A stretch of DNA of 64,000 nucleotides from Thermopetrobacter sp964430935 (GTDB taxonomy: Bacteria > Pseudomonadota > Alphaproteobacteria > Rhizobiales > Aestuariivirgaceae). Under the pieces are notes generated by a model. The model was not told the origin of the DNA. It was given only the letters and a program-made list of their open reading frames with translations, and ran no database searches. The DNA is taken from contig CAYSHK010000039.1 in assembly GCA_964430935.1 (NCBI GenBank), forward strand, positions 1-64,000, written 5' to 3'. Shown here in pieces: positions 25,999-34,544 of the stretch; the first letter of the stretch is position 1, and each line of letters begins with the position of its first letter. Position numbers and translations under genes: made by a program.

Positions 25999-27267
25999 CT
26001 ATTCCTGCCAGGGCGCCAGCCGGTCCATGGCGATGATGTCCCGCGCTCCGATCCGGGGTCGCACCACGGCGAAGGCATCGTCGCGGACCAGGACTTCCGG
26101 CACCAGCGGCCGGGTGTTGTACGTGCACGACTGCACCGCCCCGTAGGCTCCGGCCGTCATGACGGCGTAGAGATCCCCCCGCCGCATCGGCGGCAGGGCG
26201 CGGTCGCGCGCCATGTAGTCCCCGGTCTCGCAGACCGGCCCCACGAGATCGGCGACGACCGGCTCCACGCCGTCCGGCGGGCGGCGGACCGGCAGGACAT
26301 GGTGGAAGGCCTCGTAGAGCGTGGGCCGGATGAGATCATTCATGCCGGTGTCGCCGATGACGAACGTCTTGCCTTCCGCCTCCTTCACGAAGATCACCCG
26401 GCCCAGGAGGATGCCGGCGTTGCCCGCGATCATGCGGCCCGGCTCCATGACGTATTCCACATCCAGATGCCCGAGGGTCCGCTCCACCACCTCCGCATAG
26501 GCCTCCGGCGGAGGCGGCACGTCGGTGTCGCCGTGATAGGGCACTCCGAGCCCCCCTCCGAGGTCCGCATGACGGATGTCGTGCCCGGCTCCACGCAGCG
26601 CGTCGATCAATTCCGCCATCAGCGTGAACGCCTTCTCGAAGGGTGCCAGATCGGTGATCTGGCTGCCGATGTGCATGGCCACGCCGCGCACCTCGATGCC
26701 CGGCAGGGAGGCTGCGAGATCGTACACTTCCCGGGCCTTGAGCCAGGATATCCCGAACTTGTCCGCCCGCCGGCCGGTGTTGATCTTCTCGTGGGTCCCG
26801 GCATCGACATCCGGATTGACCCGTACCGAAACCGGCGCCCGCGCCCCTTCCGCCCGCGCCACCTCGGAGAGACGGATCAGTTCCGGAACCGATTCCACGT
26901 TGAAGCAGCGTATGCCCGCCCGCAGGGCGGCGCGCATCTCCTCATCGGTCTTTCCAACCCCCGAGAACACGATCTTCCCGCCCGCCACCCCGGCGGCGAG
27001 CGCCCGCTCCAGCTCGCCGCCGGAGACGATGTCCATACCCGCGCCGAGATCCGCCAGAAGCCTGAGCACCGCCTGGTTGGAATTCGCCTTCACGGCATAG
27101 CAGATCAGATGCGGACGGTCCGCGAAGGCGGCGTCGAAGACCCGGTAGTGACGCTCGAGCGTACGCGCGGAATAGACGTAGACCGGCGTGCCGACGACAC
27201 GGGCGATCTCCTCGAGCGGCACGTCCTCGGCATGCAGGACGCCGTTTCTGTATTCGAAATGATGCAT
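25999..27267 (-). CDS. lysA: Diaminopimelate decarboxylase
   Basis: 422 aa PLP enzyme (fold type III) for the last step of lysine synthesis. CYAVKANSNQAVLR contains the PLP-binding Lys. Also visible are the SGGELERAL region, GGGLGVPYHGD (phosphate binding) and CETGDYMARDR, with the catalytic Cys contributed across the dimer. The length is normal. It lies 27 bp downstream of a tiny lipoprotein gene on the same strand, an arrangement widely conserved in proteobacteria. Confidence 0.96.
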   Translation of the reverse strand: MHHFEYRNGVLHAEDVPLEEIARVVGTPVYVYSARTLERHYRVFDAAFADRPHLICYAVKANSNQAVLRLLADLGAGMDIVSGGELERALAAGVAGGKIVFSGVGKTDEEMRAALRAGIRCFNVESVPELIRLSEVARAEGARAPVSVRVNPDVDAGTHEKINTGRRADKFGISWLKAREVYDLAASLPGIEVRGVAMHIGSQITDLAPFEKAFTLMAELIDALRGAGHDIRHADLGGGLGVPYHGDTDVPPPPEAYAEVVERTLGHLDVEYVMEPGRMIAGNAGILLGRVIFVKEAEGKTFVIGDTGMNDLIRPTLYEAFHHVLPVRRPPDGVEPVVADLVGPVCETGDYMARDRALPPMRRGDLYAVMTAGAYGAVQSCTYNTRPLVPEVLVRDDAFAVVRPRIGARDIIAMDRLAPWQE

Positions 27268-27294
27268 GGATGTCCCGTCGGCGGTGGCGGCGGC

Positions 27295-27435
27295 CTATCT
27301 GATCAGCGGATCGAGGACGATTTCCTCGTCGGGCGGATTCTTTGGCGCATCCGGCGGAGGCTCGAGAGCTCCCCGCGCCCCGCAGGCCGCAAGAAGCCCG
27401 CTCAGGAGAAATGCGAACATGATCCGTTTCACCAT
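27295..27435 (-). CDS. lptM: Tiny lipoprotein LptM/YifL-like
   Basis: 46 aa open reading frame beginning MVKRIMFAFLLSGLLAACG, a signal peptide with lipobox LAAC. The mature part is short, Pro/Glu/Asp-rich and ends DPLIR. Position directly upstream of lysA, size and lipobox match the LptM (YifL) family, which in Escherichia coli assists maturation of the LPS translocon LptD. The low-complexity mature region gives little sequence proof, so the call depends on lipobox and synteny. Confidence 0.75.
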   Translation of the reverse strand: MVKRIMFAFLLSGLLAACGARGALEPPPDAPKNPPDEEIVLDPLIR

Positions 27436-27710
27436 GGCTCCGGTCCCGTCCGTTCGTCTGGATGCACCGCCTGTCCCTTAAGTACGCCAAAAGCGCCATC
27501 CGTGCCAAGCACCCAGGTGCGCCGCCGGGCCGGCCGATCACAATCTCTTGAGATTTCCGGATGGAGGGGATCTTCCGCACATTGAAATTAGACTGATTAT
27601 AATTTCTATGCTAGGAACCCTTTCCAGGACGTGCTTCCCGCGGCAAACCGCGGAAGCATGTCGGGGAAACGAACCATCTACGGAACCGAAAACAGGGGAC
27701 AGCAGTCACC

Positions 27711-28157
27711 ATGAAGAAGAAGATCCTTGCCGCCGGCATCGCTGCCGGCATCGCCGCTTTCTCCACCGCGGCCATGGCCGACGCGGTGACCGACCGCCAG
27801 GCCGCCATGAAGGAGGCCAAGCAGAACTTCAAGCCGCTCGTCGGCATGGTCAAGGGCAAGGTACCCTTCGACGCCGCAACGGTGAAGAAGAATGCCATGG
27901 CCATCGCCGCCGCCCTCGAGAAGGCCAAGAAGCTCTTTCCCGAAGGATCCGAGAAGGGCGAGAAGGATTCCCGCGCCAAGCCGGAGATCTGGATGATGAA
28001 GGCGGAATTCGACGCCGCTTTCGACAAGGCGGTGAAGCTCGCCAGGGCTCTCGAGGGCGTCAATGACGCCAACGCCCTCAAGGGCGCGGTCATGGCGCTT
28101 GGCGGCGACGGCTGCAAGGCCTGCCACAAGCAGTTCCGCTTGCCCAAGAAGAAGTAA
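27711..28157 (+). CDS. Cytochrome c' (class II c-type cytochrome)
   Basis: 148 aa periplasmic four-helix-bundle haem protein. Signal peptide MKKKILAAGIAAGIAAFSTAAMA, mature start around DAVTDRQAAMKEAKQNFKPL. Haem motif CKACH lies near the C-terminus, as required for class II cytochromes, followed by KQFRLPKKK. These proteins bind nitric oxide and help tolerate it. The dihaem cytochrome gene follows 30 bp later, so the two are likely co-transcribed. The spacer upstream is AT-richer than average and contains TATAAT at 27598-27603, without a good -35. Confidence 0.92.
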   Translation: MKKKILAAGIAAGIAAFSTAAMADAVTDRQAAMKEAKQNFKPLVGMVKGKVPFDAATVKKNAMAIAAALEKAKKLFPEGSEKGEKDSRAKPEIWMMKAEFDAAFDKAVKLARALEGVNDANALKGAVMALGGDGCKACHKQFRLPKKK

Positions 28158-28187
28158 GCTGGCATCCATGTGCCCATGCACAGGCAC

Positions 28188-29084
28188 ATGACGAAACATC
28201 CCGTACTCTGGTCGGTGGCGGCCGCGTTCCTTCTCGGAGCGCTGCTCGTCGCCGGCCTGTACACGAAGCTCTCCACACCCCTGCCGGAATCGGCGCTGCC
28301 CGCCGGATACCGCCCGGACATCGAGAATGGCCGGACGATGTACCATGCCGGCGGATGCATCTCCTGCCACCGCGGCCGGGGCGCCGCGGTGGAATGGCCG
28401 GCGGGAGGCCGCCCCCTGAAGATCCCGGGCGGAACGCTGGTGCCTCCCAACATCACGCCGGATCCGGAAACCGGAATCGGAAAATGGAGGCCCGTGGACT
28501 TCGTGAACGCCATGAAACGCGGGCTCGGGCCCGGCGGAATCCATTACATTCCAGCCTTTCCCTATACCTCCTACGCATGGATGCGGACGGAGGACGTCCT
28601 CGACCTCTTCGCCTATCTGCAAAGTCTGCCGGCGGTGAGGAATCCCGTGGAACGCAAACCCTTCCGGCTCGGCCGTTTCGCTCTGGCCTTTTGGAAATGG
28701 CTCGCCCTTCCTCCCTCCGGATTCCGGCCGGTCCCCGGAAAGTCCGCGACCTGGAACCGCGGCGCCTATCTGGTGCTCGGACCCGGCCACTGCGCCGAAT
28801 GCCACACACCGCGCAATTCCATCATGCTGCTCGACAGATCCAGATGGCTGACCGGCGGTCGCCATCCTGCGGAGCCGAAGGCCTCCGTACCTTCGTTGCG
28901 CGGCCTTGTCCGGCGTGGCCGCTACAAGGACGCCGAGGATCTCTACAATGCCCTGAAATACGGAGAGGCCATGGGCTACGAGGATCTCTCGGCGGGAGGC
29001 ATGGGGGAGGTGCAGGAGAACCTTTCACGACTTCCCAACGCCGATTTGAAGGCCATCGCGGAATATCTGGTCAGTCTGGAATAG
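28188..29084 (+). CDS. Membrane-anchored dihaem cytochrome c
   Basis: About 298 aa. N-terminal hydrophobic anchor (WSVAAAFLLGALLVAGLYTKL), then two cytochrome c domains with CISCH (about residue 58) and CAECH (about 204). Segments such as VPPNITPDPETGIGKW and IPAFPYTSY are typical of the dihaem cytochromes that accompany alcohol or aldehyde dehydrogenases and cytochrome c'. It probably transfers electrons in the periplasm. The start is uncertain: ATG 28188 has CAGG just upstream; GTG 28170 and ATG 28176 are alternatives. Confidence 0.88.
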   Translation: MTKHPVLWSVAAAFLLGALLVAGLYTKLSTPLPESALPAGYRPDIENGRTMYHAGGCISCHRGRGAAVEWPAGGRPLKIPGGTLVPPNITPDPETGIGKWRPVDFVNAMKRGLGPGGIHYIPAFPYTSYAWMRTEDVLDLFAYLQSLPAVRNPVERKPFRLGRFALAFWKWLALPPSGFRPVPGKSATWNRGAYLVLGPGHCAECHTPRNSIMLLDRSRWLTGGRHPAEPKASVPSLRGLVRRGRYKDAEDLYNALKYGEAMGYEDLSAGGMGEVQENLSRLPNADLKAIAEYLVSLE

Positions 29085-29116
29085 ACACCGCGCCTGCGCC
29101 GGAGTATCCCTCGGGC

Positions 29117-29698
29117 ATGATTCGCAGGGCCTACGAATGGATGATGCGCCTGGCCGCCCACCACAACGCCACGTGGGCGCTGGCCGTCGTCGCCTTCATG
29201 GAAAGCTCCTTCTTTCCCGTCCCTCCCGACGCGCTGCTCGTGCCCATGGGCCTCGCCCGCAGGAGCCGCGTATGGTGGTACGCCACGGTCTGCACCGTTT
29301 CCTCCGTGATCGGCGGCGCTTTCGGCTACGCCATCGGCTATTTCCTCTTCGACACGCTGGGGCAGGCCATCCTCGACTTCTACGGCATGACGGAGAAGTT
29401 CCACACCTTCACCGGCTGGTACAACGAGAATGGTGCGGCCATCGTGCTCTTCGCCGGCATCACGCCCTTTCCCTACAAGGTGATCACCATCGCAAGCGGC
29501 GTCACCGGGCTGAACTTCGGGATCTTCATGATGGCATCCGTCGTGGCGCGCGGCCTGCGCTTCTTCCTGCTCGCGGGACTGCTCCACTGGTTCGGTCCGG
29601 CGGCCAGACGCATACTGGAGAGATATCTCGGCTGGATCACGCTTGCGCTGGGGCTCCTGCTCGCCGGCGGACTCCTCGCCGTGCGCTATCTCGTGTAG
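29117..29698 (+). CDS. YqaA/DedA-type (SNARE-associated) membrane protein
   Basis: 193 aa with several hydrophobic helices. It has the DedA/VTT-type motifs FMESSFFPVPPDALLVPMGL (re-entrant helix with acidic and Pro residues) and AGITPFPYKVITIASGVTG, followed by basic ARGLRFF. Members are lipid-handling or proton-dependent membrane proteins; the COG1238 branch is not well characterised. It lies 32 bp after the cytochrome gene and directly before dsbB, a common alphaproteobacterial pairing. Confidence 0.85.
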   Translation: MIRRAYEWMMRLAAHHNATWALAVVAFMESSFFPVPPDALLVPMGLARRSRVWWYATVCTVSSVIGGAFGYAIGYFLFDTLGQAILDFYGMTEKFHTFTGWYNENGAAIVLFAGITPFPYKVITIASGVTGLNFGIFMMASVVARGLRFFLLAGLLHWFGPAARRILERYLGWITLALGLLLAGGLLAVRYLV

Positions 29699-29729
29699 AA
29701 TGAACAAGTCAGGACGGGCGGAACCCATC

Positions 29730-30227
29730 ATGATGAAAAAACTTGCCGACAATCCCCCTCTCACAGCGGCGCTCTTCGTCTTCCTGGTGGCGTCCACCGC
29801 CATTATCGGCGCTCTCGTATTCGAGCACGTCTTCCGATACGAGCCCTGCGAGCTGTGCTATCTTCAGCGCAAGCCCTGGTATTTCATGATCTCCTTTGGA
29901 CTGCTGCTCACCTTCTTCGCCACCAAGGGACAGGAGAAGATGGTGCGCTGGGGCCTTCTCCTGGCCGGAATCATCCTGGTCGGCGAGATGGTGCTGGCGG
30001 CATGGCATGCGGGCATCGAGTGGAAATGGTGGCCCGGCCCGGCATCATGCACCGGCGTCACCAACCTCACCGGCGCCCTGCCGGATCTCTCCCGCAGGGT
30101 CGTGCTGTGCGACGAGGCGCCCGTGCGCTTTCTGGGACTCTCGTTCGCCGGCTGGAACGCGATCGTTTCCCTGGTGACCGCCATCGTGGCCTTCTGGGGC
30201 GCGACGGCCCGGGCCCGTAAAGACTGA
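29730..30227 (+). CDS. dsbB: Disulfide bond formation protein B
   Basis: About 165 aa, four membrane helices. First redox pair CELC (PCELCYLQRKPWY), then the second periplasmic loop with cysteines in PASCTG and VLCDEAPVRFLGLSFAGWN, matching DsbB. It reoxidises DsbA and passes electrons to quinone. ATG 29730 (MMKKLADN) has GGGCGGA upstream; ATG 29700, directly after the preceding stop, would add 10 residues. Haem-protein maturation nearby is consistent with but not proof of a link. Confidence 0.9.
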   Translation: MMKKLADNPPLTAALFVFLVASTAIIGALVFEHVFRYEPCELCYLQRKPWYFMISFGLLLTFFATKGQEKMVRWGLLLAGIILVGEMVLAAWHAGIEWKWWPGPASCTGVTNLTGALPDLSRRVVLCDEAPVRFLGLSFAGWNAIVSLVTAIVAFWGATARARKD

Positions 30228-30417
30228 TCCAGCTCTCCCATATTGATACGGTCATCGCCGCAAGCATCCTTTCCCACGCGGATTGCACGCACCGCGTGCA
30301 TGTCATGTGTTTCTGGCCGCTTTCTTGCATCCGACGCACGGAAGGAGCCGTCCGCACGGCGTCTGTTCCATGGCGGGACACCGCGGACGGACCGGAAAAG
30401 GCCGGAGAACGCATCGG

Positions 30418-31854
30418 ATGGAGCAGCTGCCCGCACCACTTTCGGGAAAGAGGGTCGGATCGCGCCCCTTCGCGATCAGCGACCAGACTTTCGCAGCGCT
30501 GGCCGTCCTGGTGGATTTCTGCACGATCCTCGTCGTGACTGTCGCGACAAGCGGCCTCTACCTGCATGTGGTGTACGGAAATTTCGCCCGTCCAGACATC
30601 TACGCCACCTTCGCGATCCTGCTTGCCGCCATCTACATACCCGTCCAGATGGCCCGCGGTCAGTACGCGACGGAAACCATACTGGCGGACGGACGGAACG
30701 TTCCAGCCATCTTCACAGCCTGGAACTACGCCTTCCTCGTTCTGCTCATCGTCGGTTTCCTGACCAAACGGACAGAGGACTTTTCCCGCGCCGCCATCAT
30801 CCTTGCATACATCGCCGGATTCGGGGCGCTGTCACTGGTCCGCGAGGGCATCGTGACGCTGGCCGGCAAGGGATACGCCCGGGGCCTGCTCACCGGCAGA
30901 CCGGTCATGCTGATCGGCAACGGGGAGGCCCTGCGCAAATTTCACGCCACCTACGATCCCTCCGCCCTCGGCCTGCGCATCGTCTGCGAGACGGAACTTC
31001 CTCCAACCGCGGAATCCGCCTCGCTGAAACGCATGCTCCGCACTTCCGTGGACAAGGCGCGGATGCTCCAGATCCGGGACGTCTTCATCCTCACGCCCTG
31101 GGTCCGGCATGACATCGTACTGCCGGCGCTGGAGCATTTCACCGAACTTCCCGTCTCCGTCCATTTGGGGCCGGATGGAATCCTCGACATCTACCGCGAC
31201 GCCCGGATCCGGCATTTCGGCGCCATGGCCTCCCTGGAACTGGCCCGCCCGCCGCTCTCGCCCTGGGCCCGCATGGCCAAGCGTGCCATGGACATCGCAG
31301 GGGCGCTGACCGGCGTCCTGCTGCTATCGCCCCTGATGCTGCTCGCCGCCGTCGCCATCCGCCTGGAATCCCCCGGTCCGGTGCTGTTCCGTCAGAAGAG
31401 GCGGGGATTCAACGGACGGACCTTCCATATCTACAAGTTCCGCACCATGCACGTGATGGAAAGCGACGGTCCGGTACATCAGGCGCGGCGGAACGATCCG
31501 CGCATCACCCGGGTGGGACGGATCCTGCGCCGCCTCAGCATCGACGAACTGCCCCAGCTCTTCAACGTCCTCAAGGGCGAGATGTCCCTCGTCGGCCCCC
31601 GCCCCCACGCCATCGACCACGACACCATCTTCGAACGGCGCGTCCGCCGCTACGCCCGCCGCCGCAAGGTCCTGCCCGGCATCACCGGCTGGGCGCAGGT
31701 CAACGGCTATCGCGGAGAGACGGACACGCGGGAGAAGCTCATCCGCCGGATCGAATACGATCTCGAATATATCGAGAGATGGTCCATATGGTTCGACATC
31801 TATATCATTCTTCTTACTGTTCTTTCTCCCAAGACCTGGAAAAATGCCTACTGA
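30418..31854 (+). CDS. Polyprenyl-phosphate sugar phosphotransferase (WcaJ/PssY family)
   Basis: About 478 aa. Four N-terminal membrane helices, a Rossmann-like middle domain (GRPVMLIGNGEALRKF), another helix (AMDIAGALTGVLLLSPLMLL), then the catalytic bacterial sugar transferase domain: KFRTMHV, DELPQLFNVLKGEMSLVGPRP, PGITGWAQVNGYRG, YDLEYIERWS. It initiates exopolysaccharide synthesis by loading a hexose-1-phosphate onto undecaprenyl phosphate. GGAGAA is 9 nt before ATG 30418. The 3' end overlaps the SGNH gene by 11 bp. No glycosyltransferase cluster is present in the window, so the polymer is unknown. Confidence 0.9.
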   Translation: MEQLPAPLSGKRVGSRPFAISDQTFAALAVLVDFCTILVVTVATSGLYLHVVYGNFARPDIYATFAILLAAIYIPVQMARGQYATETILADGRNVPAIFTAWNYAFLVLLIVGFLTKRTEDFSRAAIILAYIAGFGALSLVREGIVTLAGKGYARGLLTGRPVMLIGNGEALRKFHATYDPSALGLRIVCETELPPTAESASLKRMLRTSVDKARMLQIRDVFILTPWVRHDIVLPALEHFTELPVSVHLGPDGILDIYRDARIRHFGAMASLELARPPLSPWARMAKRAMDIAGALTGVLLLSPLMLLAAVAIRLESPGPVLFRQKRRGFNGRTFHIYKFRTMHVMESDGPVHQARRNDPRITRVGRILRRLSIDELPQLFNVLKGEMSLVGPRPHAIDHDTIFERRVRRYARRRKVLPGITGWAQVNGYRGETDTREKLIRRIEYDLEYIERWSIWFDIYIILLTVLSPKTWKNAY

Positions 31855-33103
31855 CACCGTTTCCTCCGGTGCCCCGGAGCACCGGCGCCACGACTTCGAC
31901 CGTATCCTGCCCATGATGGCGGCCGTGCCGCTGATCATCGCGGGGATCGCGCTGTTCCTGGTGGCCACTCTCTCGCGGCATGCCGCACCGTGGAACCCGC
32001 TCATGGTCTACGGACTCCTGATCGCCGGCGCCGGTCTTGCCGGAGCGGGGCTCGCCCTCGCCGGCTGGCGCCGCACGGCATGGGCCATCGTGCTCGTCGC
32101 CGGTCTCGATCTCGCCTTCGGTCTCGCCACCCACGCCATGGCCGCGCTGGGCCTGCGCAACTCCTTCCTGCCCATGAAGACCGTCTCGCTGAAGGACACC
32201 GGAAGGTTCACCTGGCATCCGCTGCTGCAGGGCGTGCCCACGCCGGGTTTCGACAACGGCTTCTTCGTCCACGACGCCGCGGGGCGCCGAAAGGTCGTTC
32301 CCGAGGGTGCGTCCGACGGCCCGCGCATCGCGGTCGTCGGCGGCTCCTCCACATACGATCTGGGCGTGAAGGCCGGACGCACGTGGCCGGACCATCTGCA
32401 GCGCCTGATTCCAGAGGCACGGATATTCAACTACGGGGTTCCCGGCTACTCGACCTCCGAACACATCGTCCAGACCGCCTACTATCTGGCCCCCGCGGGC
32501 ATGGATTGCGCCGTCTACTACATAGGGTGGAACGACATCCGGAACTCCTTCCTGCCCACGCTCGATCCGGCCTACGCCGACTACCATCTGCTGGGGCACG
32601 TGGACTTCATGCGCATCCGCTCCGTCACCGGCGTCTCCTCCATCTACAATTTCCTCGCCAACTCCCGGCTCGTGCGCCGCTTCACGAGCTTCATGCCCGT
32701 TCCCGCGGACTACCGCGGCTGGAAACCCAGATCCGGAATCGACCAGCGGCTCGAACGCATCTACCGGCGCAATCTGCACACCCTGAAGGCGCTGAACGAC
32801 TCCCAGGGCCGCACCACCGTCTTCATCCCCCAGATCCTCAATTACGCCCGGCTGACAGCGCCCACCCGCTACGGATGGTTCCCCCTCGTGGCGGACAGGG
32901 ACGTCCCGCCGATCAACGAGCATTTCAATCGCGTGCTGAAGGAGGAGGCCGCGCGTCTCGGAGTGCCCTACGTGGACATTTCGCCCGCGATGTTCGAGGA
33001 CGCCGATTTCGTCGACAACGGACACTTCAACGAAAGGGGGGCCGAGAAATTCGCCCGTCTTGTCGCCCCCGCCATCCGCAGGGCCTGTCTGCGGAAACGG
33101 TGA
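31844..33103 (+). CDS. Membrane-anchored SGNH/GDSL-like hydrolase
   Basis: 419 aa. Two or three N-terminal hydrophobic helices (about 20-105), then an SGNH-fold domain. The nucleophile block is VVGGSSTYDLG, a block with Asn is IGWNDIRNS (block III-like), and the C-terminal catalytic block is FVDNGHFNERG (DxxH-like). These suggest a carbohydrate esterase or acetyltransferase-related enzyme. Overlap with the sugar transferase gene implies a role in modifying the same polysaccharide; this is inference. It ends convergent with radA, 42 bp away. Confidence 0.8.
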   Translation: MPTDTVSSGAPEHRRHDFDRILPMMAAVPLIIAGIALFLVATLSRHAAPWNPLMVYGLLIAGAGLAGAGLALAGWRRTAWAIVLVAGLDLAFGLATHAMAALGLRNSFLPMKTVSLKDTGRFTWHPLLQGVPTPGFDNGFFVHDAAGRRKVVPEGASDGPRIAVVGGSSTYDLGVKAGRTWPDHLQRLIPEARIFNYGVPGYSTSEHIVQTAYYLAPAGMDCAVYYIGWNDIRNSFLPTLDPAYADYHLLGHVDFMRIRSVTGVSSIYNFLANSRLVRRFTSFMPVPADYRGWKPRSGIDQRLERIYRRNLHTLKALNDSQGRTTVFIPQILNYARLTAPTRYGWFPLVADRDVPPINEHFNRVLKEEAARLGVPYVDISPAMFEDADFVDNGHFNERGAEKFARLVAPAIRRACLRKR

Positions 33104-33145
33104 CGGATCCGCAATGAACCCCGCAGCCGGCCTCGTGCACCCGCT

Positions 33146-34522
33146 TCAGTCTTCGGCGGAAACGTTTCCGGCGATCATTGCCACCAGATCGGCGACCGTC
33201 TCCACCCGCCGGATGGCCGGATCGTCTTCGGCCGTGCCGTCGGCCGCGGTGATGACCGTCTCGAAACCCAGCTTGCGCGCCTCCCGGATCCGCTGCGCCG
33301 CCTGTCCCGCCGGCCGGACCACGCCGGAAAGGGCGATCTCGCCGAAGACCGCCGTGCGCGGCGGCAACGGATTGCCCGTCAGGGAGGAAACCAGTGCCGC
33401 CGCCGCCGCCAGATCGGCTGCGGGCTCCCGCACCTTGAGGCCGCCGGCGATGTTCAGATAGACGTCGTGGCCACCGATGCGCACGCCTCCGTGCGTCTCC
33501 AGGACCGCCAGCACCATGGCCAGCCGCGCGGCATCCCAGCCCACCACCGCACGTCGCGGCGTACCCAGCGCCGAGGGCGCCACCAGGGCCTGGACCTCCA
33601 CCAGCAGCGGACGCGCGCCCTCCATGCCCGCGAGCACGGCCGCTCCAGCCGACTGCGCCCGTGCATCCCCCATGAACAGAAGGGAGGGATTCTCCACCTC
33701 TATCAGTCCGGATCCGGCCATCTCGAAAACGCCGATCTCGTCGGTCGGACCGAACCGGTTCTTCACCGCGCGCAGAATCCTGTACTGATGCCCCCGGTCG
33801 CCCTCGAAATAGAGCACCGTGTCCACCATGTGCTCCACGACCCGCGGTCCGGCGATCTGTCCTTCCTTGGTCACGTGGCCGACGAACAGCATGACGCAAC
33901 CGGTCCTCTTGGCGTGCCGGATCAGAATCTCCGTGCCCGCCCTGAGCTGGGAGACCGTGCCGGGAGCCGCTTCGATCACCGAGGACCACAGGGTCTGGAT
34001 GGAATCGATCACCACCACGTCGGGTTTCGGTTTTTCCGAAAGAGTGGAAATTATGTCCGAGACATTGGTCTCCGCCGCCAGCAGCACGGGGGCATCGGAA
34101 ACGCCCAGGCGGCCGGCGCGCAGCCGGATCTGCGCGACCGCCTCCTCGCCGGAAACGTAGACGCACCGCTTCCCGCTCCGGGCCATGTGCGCCAGGGCCT
34201 GCAGCAGCAGCGTGGACTTGCCGATCCCGGGATCCCCGCCTATCAGGATGGCCGAGCCCGGCACCAGCCCGCCCCCGGCAACCCGGTCCAGTTCTCCGAT
34301 GCCGGTCAGGATGCGCGGGGGAGCTTCCTCGTCCCCGGCCAGCGTCTGCAGCGCCACCGTGCGCCCCTTCGGAAGCGTCCGGCCCTTCGCGCCGGACACC
34401 GGCAGATCCGCACGCTCCTCGCTCAGCGTGTTCCATTCGCCGCAGGCGTCGCAGCGCCCCGCCCAGCGCGGCGCCACCGCCCCGCAGGCCTGACACACGT
34501 AGCGCACCTTCGATCTGGCCAT
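33146..34522 (-). CDS. radA: DNA repair protein RadA
   Basis: 458 aa. N-terminal zinc finger CQACGAVAPRWAGRCDACGEW, RecA-like core with Walker A GGDPGIGKSTLLL and the RadA-specific KNRFGPTDEIGVFEM (KNRFG), then a C-terminal Lon protease-like domain (GGLKVREPAADLAAAAAL, FGEIALSGVVRP). It is a DnaB-like helicase aiding recombination intermediates. It is the last gene of the alr-mlaE-mlaF-radA run, 22 bp after mlaF. Confidence 0.97.
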   Translation of the reverse strand: MARSKVRYVCQACGAVAPRWAGRCDACGEWNTLSEERADLPVSGAKGRTLPKGRTVALQTLAGDEEAPPRILTGIGELDRVAGGGLVPGSAILIGGDPGIGKSTLLLQALAHMARSGKRCVYVSGEEAVAQIRLRAGRLGVSDAPVLLAAETNVSDIISTLSEKPKPDVVVIDSIQTLWSSVIEAAPGTVSQLRAGTEILIRHAKRTGCVMLFVGHVTKEGQIAGPRVVEHMVDTVLYFEGDRGHQYRILRAVKNRFGPTDEIGVFEMAGSGLIEVENPSLLFMGDARAQSAGAAVLAGMEGARPLLVEVQALVAPSALGTPRRAVVGWDAARLAMVLAVLETHGGVRIGGHDVYLNIAGGLKVREPAADLAAAAALVSSLTGNPLPPRTAVFGEIALSGVVRPAGQAAQRIREARKLGFETVITAADGTAEDDPAIRRVETVADLVAMIAGNVSAED

Positions 34523-34544
34523 GGCCTTCCGGGAGATTCCGGCC

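Noticed and set aside
27598..27603. Perfect TATAAT upstream of cytochrome c'
   Set aside because: No acceptable -35 at 16-18 bp (TTGAAA is only about 10 bp upstream), so it was mentioned under the gene but not listed as a promoter.
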